Positions 51,577 through 63,782 of a DNA stretch of 64,000 bases are shown here, one piece after another; the stretch's first letter is position 1, and each line of letters opens with the position of its first letter. This stretch comes from Bacillus sp. M6-12. Its GTDB lineage: Bacteria > Bacillota > Bacilli > Bacillales > DSM-1321. The DNA is taken from positions 205,139 through 269,138 of the forward strand of contig NZ_PGVF01000016.1 of the NCBI RefSeq assembly GCF_002860285.1, read 5' to 3'. The notes under the pieces are model-generated. The model did not search any database, had not been told where the DNA came from, and worked only from the letters and a program-made list of their open reading frames with translations. The translations under genes and the position numbers were made by a program.

Positions 51577-52389
51577 ATGAAACGATTGCTTCTGAACAAA
51601 ATTCTTTCGACTGTCGGGGATACTATCAATGATACAGAGTACACAATTTTAGCTGATTTAATAGACCGTATTAATGAATTGCAAAATTATAGTATTCGTG
51701 AAGCGGCGAAAAATAATTTTGTTTCTACTTCCAGCGTTTCAAGATTGTGTGCAAAGCTTGGTCTGAGCGGATATAGCGAGTTAAAGTTTTATTTGAAAAA
51801 TCAATACGATTCTCTAGATGCAAACCAGGATAAAGGGCAGTCTTCTATTAAAAATACTGCGTATATATTGGCTGATTCTTTCAAAGAAGGCTATGAAAAA
51901 ACTATACAGCAGATAAAAGAAGCTGATGTGGATAGTTTTATTCAAATGCTTTCAGAGTCAAAACAGATTGGCGTTTGCGGATCAGGCATTTCAGAGATTA
52001 TCGCAAATTATTTTACCCAACGTTTCCAGATTATTGGTAAAGATGCTTGGTTAGTAAATGTAAGTGCCCCAGGTGGAATATATATGAACCAATTGGAAAA
52101 AAGCCAGATGATGGTGGTGTTTTCGCGGTCTGGTGAATCTTCGTATCCAATATCAAAAGCGCTAATCGCCAAAAGGCAGGGAGTTAAAATTGTGGCGATA
52201 ACGAGTAATCGTGAAAGTTCACTCGGTAAAATGTCGGATATTATTTTGCCTATTTACGGATCAAGAGAACCGCTTGATGTATCATATAGCATCACATCAT
52301 ACAATGCGAGGGCGGTTTTATTTGTCGATCTTTTGCTTCAGTTATATATGGAATCGGCACCTGGGGAAAGCAGCGGCAGGAAGCTGTGA
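51577..52389 (+). CDS. RpiR/MurR-family transcriptional regulator (GlvR-like)
   Basis: 270 residues from ATG 51577 (AAAGGAAG 12 bases upstream); the longer frame from 51451 crosses the terminator and is rejected. HTH_6 near ~35-70 (YSIREAAKNNFVSTSSVSRLCAKLGLSGYSELKFYL) is followed by a SIS sugar-phosphate domain (~120-250) with IGVCGSGISEIIANYFTQR and VVFSRSGESSYPISKAL. It should sense the sugar phosphate and control the PTS/GH4 operon through the paired palindromes upstream. Confidence 0.87.
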   Translation: MKRLLLNKILSTVGDTINDTEYTILADLIDRINELQNYSIREAAKNNFVSTSSVSRLCAKLGLSGYSELKFYLKNQYDSLDANQDKGQSSIKNTAYILADSFKEGYEKTIQQIKEADVDSFIQMLSESKQIGVCGSGISEIIANYFTQRFQIIGKDAWLVNVSAPGGIYMNQLEKSQMMVVFSRSGESSYPISKALIAKRQGVKIVAITSNRESSLGKMSDIILPIYGSREPLDVSYSITSYNARAVLFVDLLLQLYMESAPGESSGRKL

Positions 52390-52431
52390 TATACGGGTGG
52401 TTTAAATAACTAATCTTAATTATAACAATGC

Positions 52432-52464
52432 AAAAAGGCCAATTTTTGTTAACTGGCCTTTTTT
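52432..52464. terminator. Bidirectional terminator between RpiR and aldehyde dehydrogenase genes
   Basis: AAAAAGGCCA and TGGCCTTTTTT are perfect arms around a 12-base loop, serving both converging genes. Confidence 0.9.
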
Positions 52465-52489
52465 AGCATACTTATGTTGAATAGTAGTA

Positions 52490-53974
52490 TTAGTTAAGGT
52501 TTATCCACACGCTCTTTACTTCAGTATAGTTGTTCAGTGCATAAGATCCCATTTCTCGGCCAAGACCTGATTGCTTGTAACCGCCAAAAGGAGAAGCAGC
52601 ATCAAAGGCGTTGTAGCAGTTTACCCAGACAGTTCCTGCACGAAGCTTGCTAGCCACATAATGGGCATTGGAAATATCACGTGTCCATAGTCCTGCAGCA
52701 AGGCCATATTCACTTTCGTTAGCACGTTTAATTACCTCATCCAAGTCTTCAAAAGGCATTGCCGCGATGACAGGACCAAAGATTTCTTCCCTGGCGATAG
52801 TCATTTCATCCTTTACAGCTGCAAAGATGGTAGGAGATACAAAGTATCCATCATCCTGAGGCTTGCTGCCGCCTACAAGTACCTCTGCGCCCTCGCTAAC
52901 TCCTTTTTCGATATAGCCAAGCACTCGGTTTTGCTGTTCGCGGGATACAAGAGGCCCGATTTGTGTTTCAGGATCAAGTCCGGAACCCTGCCTAATATTC
53001 TTTGCGTGAGAAACCATATCTGCTACAACATTATCGTAATGCTTCTTTTGGATGAAAACCCTCGAGCCTGCGCAGCATACCTGGCCCTGGTTAAACATAA
53101 CACCATTTAAGGCACCTGGGATCGCTTTTGACATATCTGCATCAGGCAGGATGATGTTCGGTGACTTTCCGCCCAGCTCCAGAGTAACCCGCTTTAAGCT
53201 TGAAGCTGCATTTCGCATGATTAGCTTTCCGACCTGGGTAGACCCTGTAAAGGCAATTTTATCGACCAATGGATGATCAACAAGAGCTTGCCCGGCAGTT
53301 TCGCCAAAGCCAGGAAGGATATTGATAACACCTGCCGGGAATCCTGCTTCCTCTATCAGTTCAGCCAGGTAAAGAGCGGAAAGAGGTGTTTGCTCAGCGG
53401 GCTTCAGAACAACTGTACATCCCGTTGCAAGTGCAGCACCGAGCTTCCACATAGCCATCAGCAAAGGGAAGTTCCAAGGGATAATCTGGCCCACAACCCC
53501 TACGGCTTCGTGTCTTGTATAGTTAAAATAATTTCCGCTTACCGGAATTGTTTGACCTACAATTTTAGTGGCCCAGCCAGCATAATAACGCATGTGTTCT
53601 ATGGCAAGAGGTACGTCTGCATTAGAGGTCTCGCCAATCGGCTTTCCGTTGTCCAAAGTTTCCAGCTGTGCAAGCTCCGTCTTATGCTCTTCCATTAAGT
53701 CAGCAAGCTTATACATGCACCGGCTGCGTTCGGCAGCGGACATTTTAGACCATGGGCCCTCGTCAAAAGCCTTTCTTGCTGCCCTTACAGCCGCATCAAT
53801 ATCTGCACGGTCAGCCTCATATACCTCCGCCAATAATTCTCCTGTAGCAGGATTCGGAGTTGAAAACGTCTTGTTGGAGACGCTGGCTACGAACTCGCCA
53901 TTAATATAAAGTTTCTTTGGCCCCTGTAAGAATTTCTGCAGCTTTTCACTTACTTCCAATGTGATATTTGCCAT
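52490..53974 (-). CDS. NAD-dependent aldehyde dehydrogenase (DhaS/AldH-like)
   Basis: 494 residues, full length. IIPWNFPLLMAMWKLGAALATGC, KPAEQTPLSAL, FTGSTQVGKLIM, the general base in LELGGKSP, catalytic Cys in NQGQVCCAGSRVF, and the C-terminal FGGYKQSGLGREMG are all intact. The NQGQVCCAGSR form is that of class 1/2 broad-range aldehyde dehydrogenases such as DhaS. TAGGAGGG precedes the ATG. A cre site upstream indicates repression by preferred carbon sources. Monocistronic. Confidence 0.9.
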   Translation of the reverse strand: MANITLEVSEKLQKFLQGPKKLYINGEFVASVSNKTFSTPNPATGELLAEVYEADRADIDAAVRAARKAFDEGPWSKMSAAERSRCMYKLADLMEEHKTELAQLETLDNGKPIGETSNADVPLAIEHMRYYAGWATKIVGQTIPVSGNYFNYTRHEAVGVVGQIIPWNFPLLMAMWKLGAALATGCTVVLKPAEQTPLSALYLAELIEEAGFPAGVINILPGFGETAGQALVDHPLVDKIAFTGSTQVGKLIMRNAASSLKRVTLELGGKSPNIILPDADMSKAIPGALNGVMFNQGQVCCAGSRVFIQKKHYDNVVADMVSHAKNIRQGSGLDPETQIGPLVSREQQNRVLGYIEKGVSEGAEVLVGGSKPQDDGYFVSPTIFAAVKDEMTIAREEIFGPVIAAMPFEDLDEVIKRANESEYGLAAGLWTRDISNAHYVASKLRAGTVWVNCYNAFDAASPFGGYKQSGLGREMGSYALNNYTEVKSVWINLN

Positions 53975-54027
53975 GAATACCCTCCTAATAAAAGTTTATA
54001 GTCATTATGTATTTCATGGTGAAGATA

Positions 54028-54041
54028 TGAAAGCGTTTCCA
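54028..54041 (-). promoter_or_regulatory. cre-like site upstream of the aldehyde dehydrogenase
   Basis: TGAAAGCGTTTCCA deviates from the CcpA consensus at a single degenerate position and is 54 bases before the start codon. The rest of 53975-54409 is AT-rich; it contains a hairpin ACTCTATT/AATAGAGT (54331-54360) before helD and no gene. Confidence 0.65.
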
Positions 54042-54409
54042 AACTTACAGCTATTATATTAAACTATTAATTTTGAATTTTCAAATTTTAAAGTTCGTTA
54101 AATTATACCATTTTTCTACAAGCAACATTGGGATGGTCTTTTAAAACAGATGCAGGCAGGTAATTTAGTCGGAAAAAAGGAGTAAAATTTTATGAAGTAA
54201 GATAAACCAAGAAAGAGATTAAAACTGCAATAAGGGAAGAAGATAGTATGGTTTTCAGGATTTATTGAATGAGGAAGAAAAATGTGGTAATATTAACGAG
54301 GTGAGTCTATTTGTTTTTTAATGTATAGTAACTCTATTATATATTATAGATGAATAGAGTATCTTTGTCAAATTATTTCTTGCTAAATTGGCTGTAAAGG
54401 AGAGATTTC

Positions 54410-56761
54410 ATGGATGCGTGGAATTATGAGCTTCAAAAAGAGCAGGAGAGAGTTAATGCTGTTTCTGTGAAGATCGGCAGAGAAGTGAACTTAGTAAATG
54501 ACTTAAGCGGTTTAACGGAAACTGAAATCAATGATATTAGGCAAAGTTTTTGGGAAGATGTCAGGGTCAATCTTGATACTCCTGATGACATCCATGAAAC
54601 GCATACAAGCATAATACAGCAGGCGGAGCTCCTTGCTGAACGAGAGCGCAGGCGCGGCCATAATGACAAGCAATTAAATATATTGAGAAGGCTAAAGAAC
54701 TCTCCTTATTTTGGCCGGATAGATTTTAAGGAAGAAAATGAAACTGAGCCGGAAAAAATTTATATTGGGATTGGCTCTTATTTTGATGAAGAAACAGACA
54801 TGTTCCTAGTTTATGATTGGCGTGCTCCCATTTCGAGTGTTTATTATGACTACTCTCTTGGGAGTGCAGCGTATAACGCGCCTTTCGGAACGATTCAAGG
54901 TTTGCTTGAACTAAAAAGGCAATATGTGATTAAAAACAGTTCTATTATCAGTATGTTTGATACTGGAGTAACGATAGGAGACGAGCTGCTGCAGGAGGTA
55001 CTTGGCAAACAGGCTGACAGCCAGATGAAGAGTATAGTCGCCACGATACAGAAGGAACAGAATCGAATTATCCGCAATGATAAAAGCAGATTGCTTGTTG
55101 TCCAGGGGGCAGCGGGGAGCGGAAAAACTTCTGCCGCTCTGCAAAGAATTGCTTATTTGCTTTATAGATACAGAGACAGCCTGGAAGCAGAAAATATTTT
55201 GCTGTTTTCGCCAAATCCGATGTTCAATAGTTATGTATCAAATGTCTTGCCTGAGCTTGGGGAAGAGAATATGCAGCAAGCCACTTTTCAGCAGTTTCTT
55301 GAAAGCCATCTTTCGGATGAATGGGTGCTAGAGGATTTTTTTCAGCAAATGGAGTATATGCTGTCAAAAGACGAAGATCATCAATACAAAGACAGGCTGG
55401 AAAGCATTCGGCTTAAATCAGGGCTTAATTTTATTCAGACACTCGATCTTTATATAAAACAGCTTGGTGTGAAAGGGCTGATATTCAGCGATATACTTTT
55501 TCGGGAAAAAGTCTTAATTTCTTATTCTGAAATAGAAAAGGTTTTTTATGAAACTCCAGCAAAATTAAAAATTCCTGACCGGTTAAAGATTGTTAACGAG
55601 TGGCTGTTAAAGGAGTTGAAATTACTGGAAAAAGCAGAGGCGAAAAAAGAATGGGTAGAGGAAGAGATTCAGTATCTGGAAAAAGAGGAATATGCTGCTT
55701 TTTACCGGAAATTAAATGAGAAAAAACGTTTTGCAGAGAATACATTTGATGATTTCGAAAGGGAGCAAAGGCTTCTTTCAGCTTATGTAGTGAGGAAAAG
55801 CTTTAGAGAACTTTATAAAGAAGTTAAAGCTTTAACCTATCTGGATGTAAGAGGAATGTACCGGCAAATTTTTAGCGGGAGCGAGGAGCTTACAGCGTTT
55901 ATCTTTCCTTATGGCCTGCCGCAGAATTGGGAAGGCATTTGCGGGCTTACAAACAGTAAGCTGGACAATGAACAGATATTATATGAAGATTCATGCCCGT
56001 TCTTGTATCTCAAGGAAGAATTAGAAGGATTCCGGACAAATAGGATGATCCGTCATGTGTTTATTGATGAAGCCCAGGACTACTCTCCGTTCCAGCTTGC
56101 GTTTATCAAACGGCTGTTTCCGCGCAGCAGAATGACTGTGCTTGGTGATACGAATCAAATGATTTATGATCACTCGAAGAAAACAGGTCTTGAGGTTCTG
56201 GCATCTTTGTACGATCCTGAGAAGACAGAATCGATTTTACTGAAGCGGAGTTATCGTTCAACTCGGCAAATTTCGGATTTCACAAGAGCCTTTATTCCGG
56301 GCGGGGAAAATATTGAACCTTTTAACCGAAATGGGAGCAAACCGCGTGTGACCATGATAAAGTCAAAACATGAACTTGCTGCAGGAGCAGCTAAATCAAT
56401 TTATGATTTTCGTGCGAAAGGTTATGAAACCATAGCCGTTATTTGCAAAAATGAAGAGGAAAGCAATGAAGCGTTCAATGCAATTAGAGATATTGCCGAG
56501 GTGCGGCTGGTCGGGCGAGGAAGCTCAACGTTCGAATCGGGAGTAATTGTGATTCCCTCCTATTTGGCGAAGGGGATAGAATTTGATGCAGTGGTCATTT
56601 ATAACGGTTCGAGAGGCCGGTATGAAAAGGAAAGTGAGCGGAAATTATTTTATACAGCTTGCACGAGGGCGATGCATGAGCTTCATGTTTTATGCCCGGG
56701 TGAATTGAACCCGTTTATTTCAGAAATACCAGAAGAATTGTATGAAGTGTTTCATGTCTAG
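54410..56761 (+). CDS. helD: RNA polymerase recycling motor HelD (UvrD-like)
   Basis: 783 residues, the usual size. The N-terminal coiled-coil arm (1-~100, ELQKEQERVNAVS to RERRRGHNDKQLN) enters the secondary channel of RNA polymerase; DMFLVYDWRAPISSVYYDYSLG is conserved in HelD; Walker A GAAGSGKTSAALQRIAYLLY is near 233; an inserted helical region (~340-500) holds the clamp-opening arm; FIDEAQDYSPFQ is Walker B and GDTNQMIYD, RSYRSTRQI and YTACTRAMHEL are superfamily-1 motifs. HelD frees stalled polymerase from DNA. GGAGAG precedes the ATG. Confidence 0.93.
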   Translation: MDAWNYELQKEQERVNAVSVKIGREVNLVNDLSGLTETEINDIRQSFWEDVRVNLDTPDDIHETHTSIIQQAELLAERERRRGHNDKQLNILRRLKNSPYFGRIDFKEENETEPEKIYIGIGSYFDEETDMFLVYDWRAPISSVYYDYSLGSAAYNAPFGTIQGLLELKRQYVIKNSSIISMFDTGVTIGDELLQEVLGKQADSQMKSIVATIQKEQNRIIRNDKSRLLVVQGAAGSGKTSAALQRIAYLLYRYRDSLEAENILLFSPNPMFNSYVSNVLPELGEENMQQATFQQFLESHLSDEWVLEDFFQQMEYMLSKDEDHQYKDRLESIRLKSGLNFIQTLDLYIKQLGVKGLIFSDILFREKVLISYSEIEKVFYETPAKLKIPDRLKIVNEWLLKELKLLEKAEAKKEWVEEEIQYLEKEEYAAFYRKLNEKKRFAENTFDDFEREQRLLSAYVVRKSFRELYKEVKALTYLDVRGMYRQIFSGSEELTAFIFPYGLPQNWEGICGLTNSKLDNEQILYEDSCPFLYLKEELEGFRTNRMIRHVFIDEAQDYSPFQLAFIKRLFPRSRMTVLGDTNQMIYDHSKKTGLEVLASLYDPEKTESILLKRSYRSTRQISDFTRAFIPGGENIEPFNRNGSKPRVTMIKSKHELAAGAAKSIYDFRAKGYETIAVICKNEEESNEAFNAIRDIAEVRLVGRGSSTFESGVIVIPSYLAKGIEFDAVVIYNGSRGRYEKESERKLFYTACTRAMHELHVLCPGELNPFISEIPEELYEVFHV

Positions 56762-56768
56762 ATTTCGA

Positions 56769-56794
56769 GGCCAGCCCTGTGCTGGTTTTTCTTT
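56769..56794 (+). terminator. Terminator of helD
   Basis: CCAGC and GCTGG flank a five-base loop and are followed by TTTTTCTTTT, ten bases after the stop. Between here and 57087 no gene is visible. Confidence 0.75.
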
Positions 56795-57087
56795 TGGACA
56801 GCAACCAATCTTGAGTTATCCTCCAGCGGTGGATGGAAACCTGTTTGCACATGCTAACACAATGAAAAGGGGGTTGAGAGAAGCTGACAATACATATTCC
56901 TAAGTGTTTTAATTAGTTTTTCTTAACCCTAACAATCGGCACAGCTCTGCCGCTTTTCAGCAGAAAAAAAGAAATAAGCTTTTTGCAGACTTAAATAAGA
57001 TAAAGTTTTTAGCCGGCAGTTTTGTTATGTAACGCTTTATTATACTATCATGGTGATATATTAGTAAACTAAAATTTTCCAAAAACA

Positions 57088-57117
57088 TTGACATCAGGAA
57101 TTTAGTGCAAATAAAAT
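57088..57117 (+). promoter_or_regulatory. hut operon promoter
   Basis: Perfect TTGACA (57088-57093), an 18-base spacer and TAAAAT (57112-57117) lie about 45 bases upstream of the hutP ATG. Confidence 0.7.
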
Positions 57118-57165
57118 ATAAGTAAGTTATTAGTTAATAGTAAAGATTCGGAAAATGGTGAATAT

Positions 57166-57603
57166 ATGAGTCAAAAGATCGCAATTGGTAAAATAGCGGT
57201 TCTGCTGGCCTCACTGACTGATGAGGAGCTGGATTATTTCCGGCCTTCCCTAAATGATGTGAGATTCTGCCAGGGAAAAGTAGGATCCATGAATATGCAA
57301 AAGGTGATTTCAGCTGTAGAAACGGCTGCTAAGAGAAATGGGATCATTCATGACGGTCTTTACAGGGAAACGCATGCATTGTATCACGCCATTTTAGAAG
57401 CGATTAAAGGTGTGACAAGGGATCAGCCTGCAATCGGCGAAATGAGCAGAACAGTCGGCCTGCGGTTTTCCGTAGTCCGCGGAGTTCCATATGCAGAAAA
57501 AGCGGAAGGAGAATGGATCTCTGTTGCTTTTTATGGAACAATTGGGGCTCCTGTTAAAGGGCTGGAGCACGAAACAATTGGTTTGGGAATTAATCATATA
57601 TAA
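57166..57603 (+). CDS. hutP: HutP, histidine-dependent anti-terminator
   Basis: 145 residues. The metal/histidine-binding motif RETHALYHA, the RNA-contacting VGLRFSVVRG and the closing IGAPVKGLEHETIGLGINHI are nearly as in B. subtilis HutP (histidines of THALYH and EHE bind Mg2+). A hexamer loaded with L-histidine and Mg2+ binds UAG/NAG triplets in the leader between hutP and hutH and prevents the terminator from forming. First gene of the hut operon. Confidence 0.95.
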   Translation: MSQKIAIGKIAVLLASLTDEELDYFRPSLNDVRFCQGKVGSMNMQKVISAVETAAKRNGIIHDGLYRETHALYHAILEAIKGVTRDQPAIGEMSRTVGLRFSVVRGVPYAEKAEGEWISVAFYGTIGAPVKGLEHETIGLGINHI

Positions 57604-57610
57604 AAACATT

Positions 57611-57679
57611 GCCTAGAGTCCAATAGTCAAATAGGAGGCGATGATGGTATCACTATGCCATTATCGTCTCCTTTTTTTA
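57611..57679 (+). promoter_or_regulatory. HutP-controlled attenuator before hutH
   Basis: Three TAG triplets (57614, 57624, 57632) precede a long stem: GGAGGCGATGATGG pairs with CCATTATCGTCTCC (three mismatches) and is followed by T7. The last TAG abuts the stem. This is the arrangement used by HutP: bound triplets disrupt the terminator when histidine is present. Confidence 0.8.
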
Positions 57680-57738
57680 ATGTCTAGTACCAGCGGTCAG
57701 CATACTTGCAGAATAATAAAGCTCCGGCGTAAAGGACA

Positions 57739-57801
57739 GTGAACAAAGCTGAACTAATTCATCTCACGAAAGAAAACTTTAGATCGGAGATAGGGTACTA
57801 G
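57739..57801 (+). other. Short frame resembling the N-terminus of HU protein (decayed gene or leader peptide)
   Basis: GTG after AAAGGACA opens 20 codons beginning MNKAELI, the invariant start of Bacillus HU, and ending at TAG. Downstream at about 57815-57835 a different frame gives AVLDT preceded by a TKAV-like run, as in HU helix 2. The similarity suggests a broken hup copy lying in the hutP-hutH leader. The remainder of 57680-57908 shows no other gene. Confidence 0.3.
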
Positions 57802-57908
57802 CCGCGCTATAGGACGAAGGCTGTAAAGCAGTTTTAGATACAACACTGCGGTCAAAGCTGTTCTTCCACTGTCCGGCCGCTTCACTTTTGAAATTAGGAG
57901 GATCAGGA

Positions 57909-59450
57909 ATGATTGAATTGACAGGCTATTCATTAACTTTAGAACAGATAAGGCGAGTTTGTTATGGGGAGGAACTGGTCTCGATTTGCCCTGAAAGCAT
58001 GCGGAAAGTTCAAGAAAGCAGGGCAGCAGTTGAAAAAATAGTTGCTGAAAAGCGTACGATTTACGGCATTAATACAGGTTTTGGCAAATTCAGCGATGTG
58101 ATTATCGAGGAGGATGATGTTAACCTTCTTCAATTAAACTTGATTCGTTCACATGCCTGTGGAGTCGGTGAACCTTTTCCCGAAATTGTTTCAAGGGCAA
58201 TGGTTTTGCTCAGGCTGAATGCATTGTTAAAAGGATTTTCTGGCATACGCCCGGTCATAGCAGAAAGGCTTGTTGGTTTATTAAACTGCAAGATTCATCC
58301 GGTCATTCCTCAACAGGGGTCACTTGGCGCTTCGGGAGACTTAGCGCCGCTTTCGCATCTTGCGCTTGTACTTATAGGTGAAGGGAAGGTTCATTACAAC
58401 GGAAAAATATGCTCCACTGAGGAAGCGTACAATCAAGCGAGGGTAAACCCGATCATGTTGCAGGCAAAAGAAGGGCTTGCCTTAATCAATGGAACCCAGG
58501 CAATGACAGCAATGGGCGTAATTAACTGGCTGGAGGCTAATGAATTGGGATATCAGAGCGAAATGATCGCTGCCCTTACAATGGAGGGGCTTGAGGGGAT
58601 TATTGACGCGTTCCATCCGGCTATACATGAAGCGCGCGGCTATCCGCAGCAAATAGCAGTTGCAAAACGTATGCGTGTGATGTTATCAGGGAGCAATCTG
58701 ATAACAAGGCAAGGAGAGAAACGGGTTCAGGATGCTTATTCGCTTCGGTGCATCCCGCAGGTACATGGTGCTTCATGGCAGGCTTTTGATTATGTAAAAG
58801 AAAAGCTTGAGATAGAGGTAAATGCTGCTACCGATAACCCGTTAATTTTTGATGGGGGTGAAACGATTATTTCGGGAGGGAATTTTCATGGGCAGCCAAT
58901 TGCAATCGCGATGGATTTTATGAAAATTGCAGCTGCTGAGCTGGCGAGCATTTCTGAACGCCGGATCGAAAGACTTGTTAATCCGCAATTAAATGATTTG
59001 CCGCCATTTTTAAGTTCTCAGCCGGGCCTTCAATCTGGGGCGATGATCATGCAATATTGTGCAGCCTCCCTGGTTTCAGAAAACAAGACTCTTGCGCATC
59101 CTGCAAGTGTAGACTCCATCCCTTCCTCTGCCAATCAGGAGGACCACGTGAGCATGGGTACAATCGCTGCCCGCCATGCCTACAGCATTATCCAAAACGT
59201 CCGCAGAGTTTTGGCAATCGAGTGTATATGTGCTTTGCAGGCAGTCCAATATCGGGGAGTAGATAAAATGTCCCCGCAAACAAGGTTATTTTATGAGGAA
59301 GCGAGAATGATAGTCCCGTCAATTACGGAAGATCGTGTATTTTCGGAAGATATCGAAAGGCTGGCTGATTGGCTTAAAAAAAATAATGGGTGCTGGACAG
59401 GTTTAATGGAAGAAAAGCGAGGCCAAGGAATTATTAAAAACACCATTTAA
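57909..59450 (+). CDS. hutH: Histidine ammonia-lyase HutH
   Basis: 513 residues from ATG 57909 (AGGAGG seven bases upstream). The residues A141-S142-G143 in [14 protein letters not shown] cyclise to the MIO prosthetic group; [22 protein letters not shown] and the late [21 protein letters not shown] are standard. It removes ammonia from histidine to form urocanate in the cytosol. Expressed only when HutP opens the attenuator upstream. Confidence 0.96.
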   Translation: MIELTGYSLTLEQIRRVCYGEELVSICPESMRKVQESRAAVEKIVAEKRTIYGINTGFGKFSDVIIEEDDVNLLQLNLIRSHACGVGEPFPEIVSRAMVLLRLNALLKGFSGIRPVIAERLVGLLNCKIHPVIPQQGSLGASGDLAPLSHLALVLIGEGKVHYNGKICSTEEAYNQARVNPIMLQAKEGLALINGTQAMTAMGVINWLEANELGYQSEMIAALTMEGLEGIIDAFHPAIHEARGYPQQIAVAKRMRVMLSGSNLITRQGEKRVQDAYSLRCIPQVHGASWQAFDYVKEKLEIEVNAATDNPLIFDGGETIISGGNFHGQPIAIAMDFMKIAAAELASISERRIERLVNPQLNDLPPFLSSQPGLQSGAMIMQYCAASLVSENKTLAHPASVDSIPSSANQEDHVSMGTIAARHAYSIIQNVRRVLAIECICALQAVQYRGVDKMSPQTRLFYEEARMIVPSITEDRVFSEDIERLADWLKKNNGCWTGLMEEKRGQGIIKNTI

Positions 59451-59481
59451 TAAAATTCTGAAAGCAAAGGAGATAAATAAG

Positions 59482-61146
59482 ATGTCAACAACTTCAAAGC
59501 GTACCGTAAAGGCAAAAAAAGGACTGGAACTGGAATGTAAAGGCTGGGAACAGGAAGCAGCTTTGAGGATGCTATATAACAACTTAGATCCTGAGGTGGC
59601 CGAAAAGCCTGAGGAACTCGTTGTATATGGCGGTATAGGTAAAGCGGCAAGAAACTGGGAATCCTTTGATGCGATTGCAGAAACCTTGAGAAGGCTGGAA
59701 AATGATGAAACGATGCTTGTGCAATCAGGAAAACCGGTGGCTGTTTTTAAAACACATGCTGCCGCTCCTCGTGTGCTTTTATCGAATTCTGTATTAGTGC
59801 CAAAGTGGGCTAATTGGGACCATTTTCATGATCTGGATAAAAAAGGTTTAATGATGTACGGACAAATGACAGCCGGCAGCTGGATCTATATTGGAACGCA
59901 GGGCATTTTGCAGGGAACATATGAAACGTTTGCGGAAGTAGCCCGCCAGCATTTCGGCGGATCTTTAAAAAATACCATTACTCTAACGGCAGGTCTAGGA
60001 GGAATGGGGGGAGCGCAGCCGTTGGCTGTTACGATGAATGGCGGAGTTTGTCTCGCTGTAGAAGTTGATCCCGAGAGGATTCAAAAAAGGATTGAAACCC
60101 GTTATTGCGACAGAATGACGCGTTCTATTGATGAAGCCATTGTCTGGGCACTAGAAGCAAGGATAAAGGGGGAAGCTCTTTCGATTGGGCTTGTCGGAAA
60201 TGCCGCAGAGGTGCACCATCAGCTTTTGAAAAAGAACATTCAAATTGATATAGTTACAGACCAAACCTCTACCCATGATCCGTTAAATGGCTATATCCCG
60301 GAAGGTCTCTCTTTGGAGGAAGCAGATTTATTACGCCAAAATAATCCGAAGGAATATGAAAGAAAAGCTTGTCACTCCATGGCTAATCATGTTGCAGCTA
60401 TGCTTGCGTTCCAGAATAGAGGAGCTATTGTTTTTGATTATGGAAATAACATCAGACAGGTTGCTAAGGATGAAGGGGAGGCGAATGCCTTCAATTTCCC
60501 GGGCTTTGTGCCGGCATACATCCGTCCTTTATTTTGCGAAGGAAAGGGACCGTTCCGCTGGGCAGCTTTGTCCGGGGATCCTGCAGACATTTACCGTACC
60601 GATGCCCTGATAAAAGAGTTGTTTCCTGAAAATGAACCTCTGCTGCGCTGGATTGATATGGCTCAAAAAAAAGTCGAGTTCCAAGGGCTTCCATCCCGTA
60701 TTTGCTGGCTCGGGTACGGAGAGCGGGTCAAGATGGGTCTTGCCATCAATGAGCTTGTGAAAAAAGGCGAATTAAAGGCACCCATTGTAATCGGGCGCGA
60801 CCATTTGGACTGCGGTTCTGTAGCATCTCCAAACAGGGAAACAGAAGCAATGAAGGATGGAAGCGATGCTGTTGGCGATTGGGCTATCTTAAATGCTCTC
60901 ATCAATGTCGCTGCAGGCGGTTCTTGGATCTCCGTCCACCATGGCGGCGGCGTGGGGATGGGCTATTCCCTGCATGCTGGAATGGTTGCGGTTGCTGATG
61001 GGACTGAACTTGCCAAAGAAAGACTGCAGCGCGTATTGACGACAGATCCTGGAATGGGTATCGCCCGCCATGCAGATGCCGGCTATGATAAAGCAATTGA
61101 AGTCGCAAGGGAAAAAGGCGTCGATATTCCAATGCTGCAGAAATGA
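59482..61146 (+). CDS. hutU: Urocanate hydratase HutU
   Basis: 554 residues. [29 protein letters not shown], the NAD+ site [25 protein letters not shown] and [13 protein letters not shown] (the active-site Cys) all match urocanases. NAD+ acts as an electrophile, not a redox carrier. Adds water to urocanate giving imidazolonepropionate. AAAGGAGA precedes the ATG, 31 bases after hutH. Confidence 0.96.
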   Translation: MSTTSKRTVKAKKGLELECKGWEQEAALRMLYNNLDPEVAEKPEELVVYGGIGKAARNWESFDAIAETLRRLENDETMLVQSGKPVAVFKTHAAAPRVLLSNSVLVPKWANWDHFHDLDKKGLMMYGQMTAGSWIYIGTQGILQGTYETFAEVARQHFGGSLKNTITLTAGLGGMGGAQPLAVTMNGGVCLAVEVDPERIQKRIETRYCDRMTRSIDEAIVWALEARIKGEALSIGLVGNAAEVHHQLLKKNIQIDIVTDQTSTHDPLNGYIPEGLSLEEADLLRQNNPKEYERKACHSMANHVAAMLAFQNRGAIVFDYGNNIRQVAKDEGEANAFNFPGFVPAYIRPLFCEGKGPFRWAALSGDPADIYRTDALIKELFPENEPLLRWIDMAQKKVEFQGLPSRICWLGYGERVKMGLAINELVKKGELKAPIVIGRDHLDCGSVASPNRETEAMKDGSDAVGDWAILNALINVAAGGSWISVHHGGGVGMGYSLHAGMVAVADGTELAKERLQRVLTTDPGMGIARHADAGYDKAIEVAREKGVDIPMLQK

Positions 61147-63361
<2,215 letters not shown>

Positions 63362-63373
63362 TTGCGATGGTAG

Positions 63374-63408
63374 AGGGCGGAAGCGGGTGATACGGTTTCT
63401 GCCCTTTT
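63374..63408 (+). terminator. Terminator of the hut operon
   Basis: AGGGCGGAAG pairs with TTTCTGCCCT (one wobble pair and a G-T at the base of the loop), followed by TTTT, 12 bases after hutG. Confidence 0.65.
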
Positions 63409-63476
63409 AGGATGAGCTGAAGATGGGGTCAAACGTTTGAACGAATATTGTATTTCATAATTTTTTTAAAAAAATG

Positions 63477-63505
63477 TTGACCTCAAATTTATAAGAGTGT
63501 ATTAT
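63477..63505 (+). promoter_or_regulatory. rRNA operon promoter 1
   Basis: TTGACC (63477-63482), 17-base spacer, TATTAT (63500-63505), preceded by A/T tracts like an UP element. Confidence 0.7.
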
Positions 63506-63572
63506 AAATGAGTTGCTTCTTTACGGAGCGACGCAGAAAAGATTTTGAAATGAATATTTTTAAAAAAAGATG

Positions 63573-63601
63573 TTGACTTTTTTGTTTGATCACGATATGA
63601 T
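63573..63601 (+). promoter_or_regulatory. rRNA operon promoter 2
   Basis: TTGACT (63573-63578), 17-base spacer, TATGAT (63596-63601), again with an A/T-rich upstream stretch. Confidence 0.75.
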
Positions 63602-63647
63602 ATTGAAGTCGCTTACGAAGTTATTTGTTAAACTAACTTCGCGGAAG

Positions 63648-63676
63648 TTGACAACCACTTAAGGTTATGTTAAGAT
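63648..63676 (+). promoter_or_regulatory. rRNA operon promoter 3
   Basis: Perfect TTGACA (63648-63653), 17-base spacer, TAAGAT (63671-63676). A dyad CGAAGTTA/TAACTTCG (63616-63641) sits between promoters 2 and 3. Confidence 0.75.
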
Positions 63677-63694
63677 AATAAAGTCGAACAAGAT

Positions 63695-63707
63695 TGCTCT
63701 TTGAAAA
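63695..63707 (+). promoter_or_regulatory. rRNA leader boxA anti-termination element
   Basis: TGCTCTTTGAAAA is the boxA sequence found in Bacillus rRNA leaders, bound by NusB/S10 to allow full-length transcription. It lies about 90 bases before the 16S gene. Confidence 0.75.
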
Positions 63708-63782
63708 CTGAACAAAACAAAGCGCCAACGTTTTAAGTAATAGTGAGCACACACTAAAAAAGCACATGAGCAAGTCAAACAT

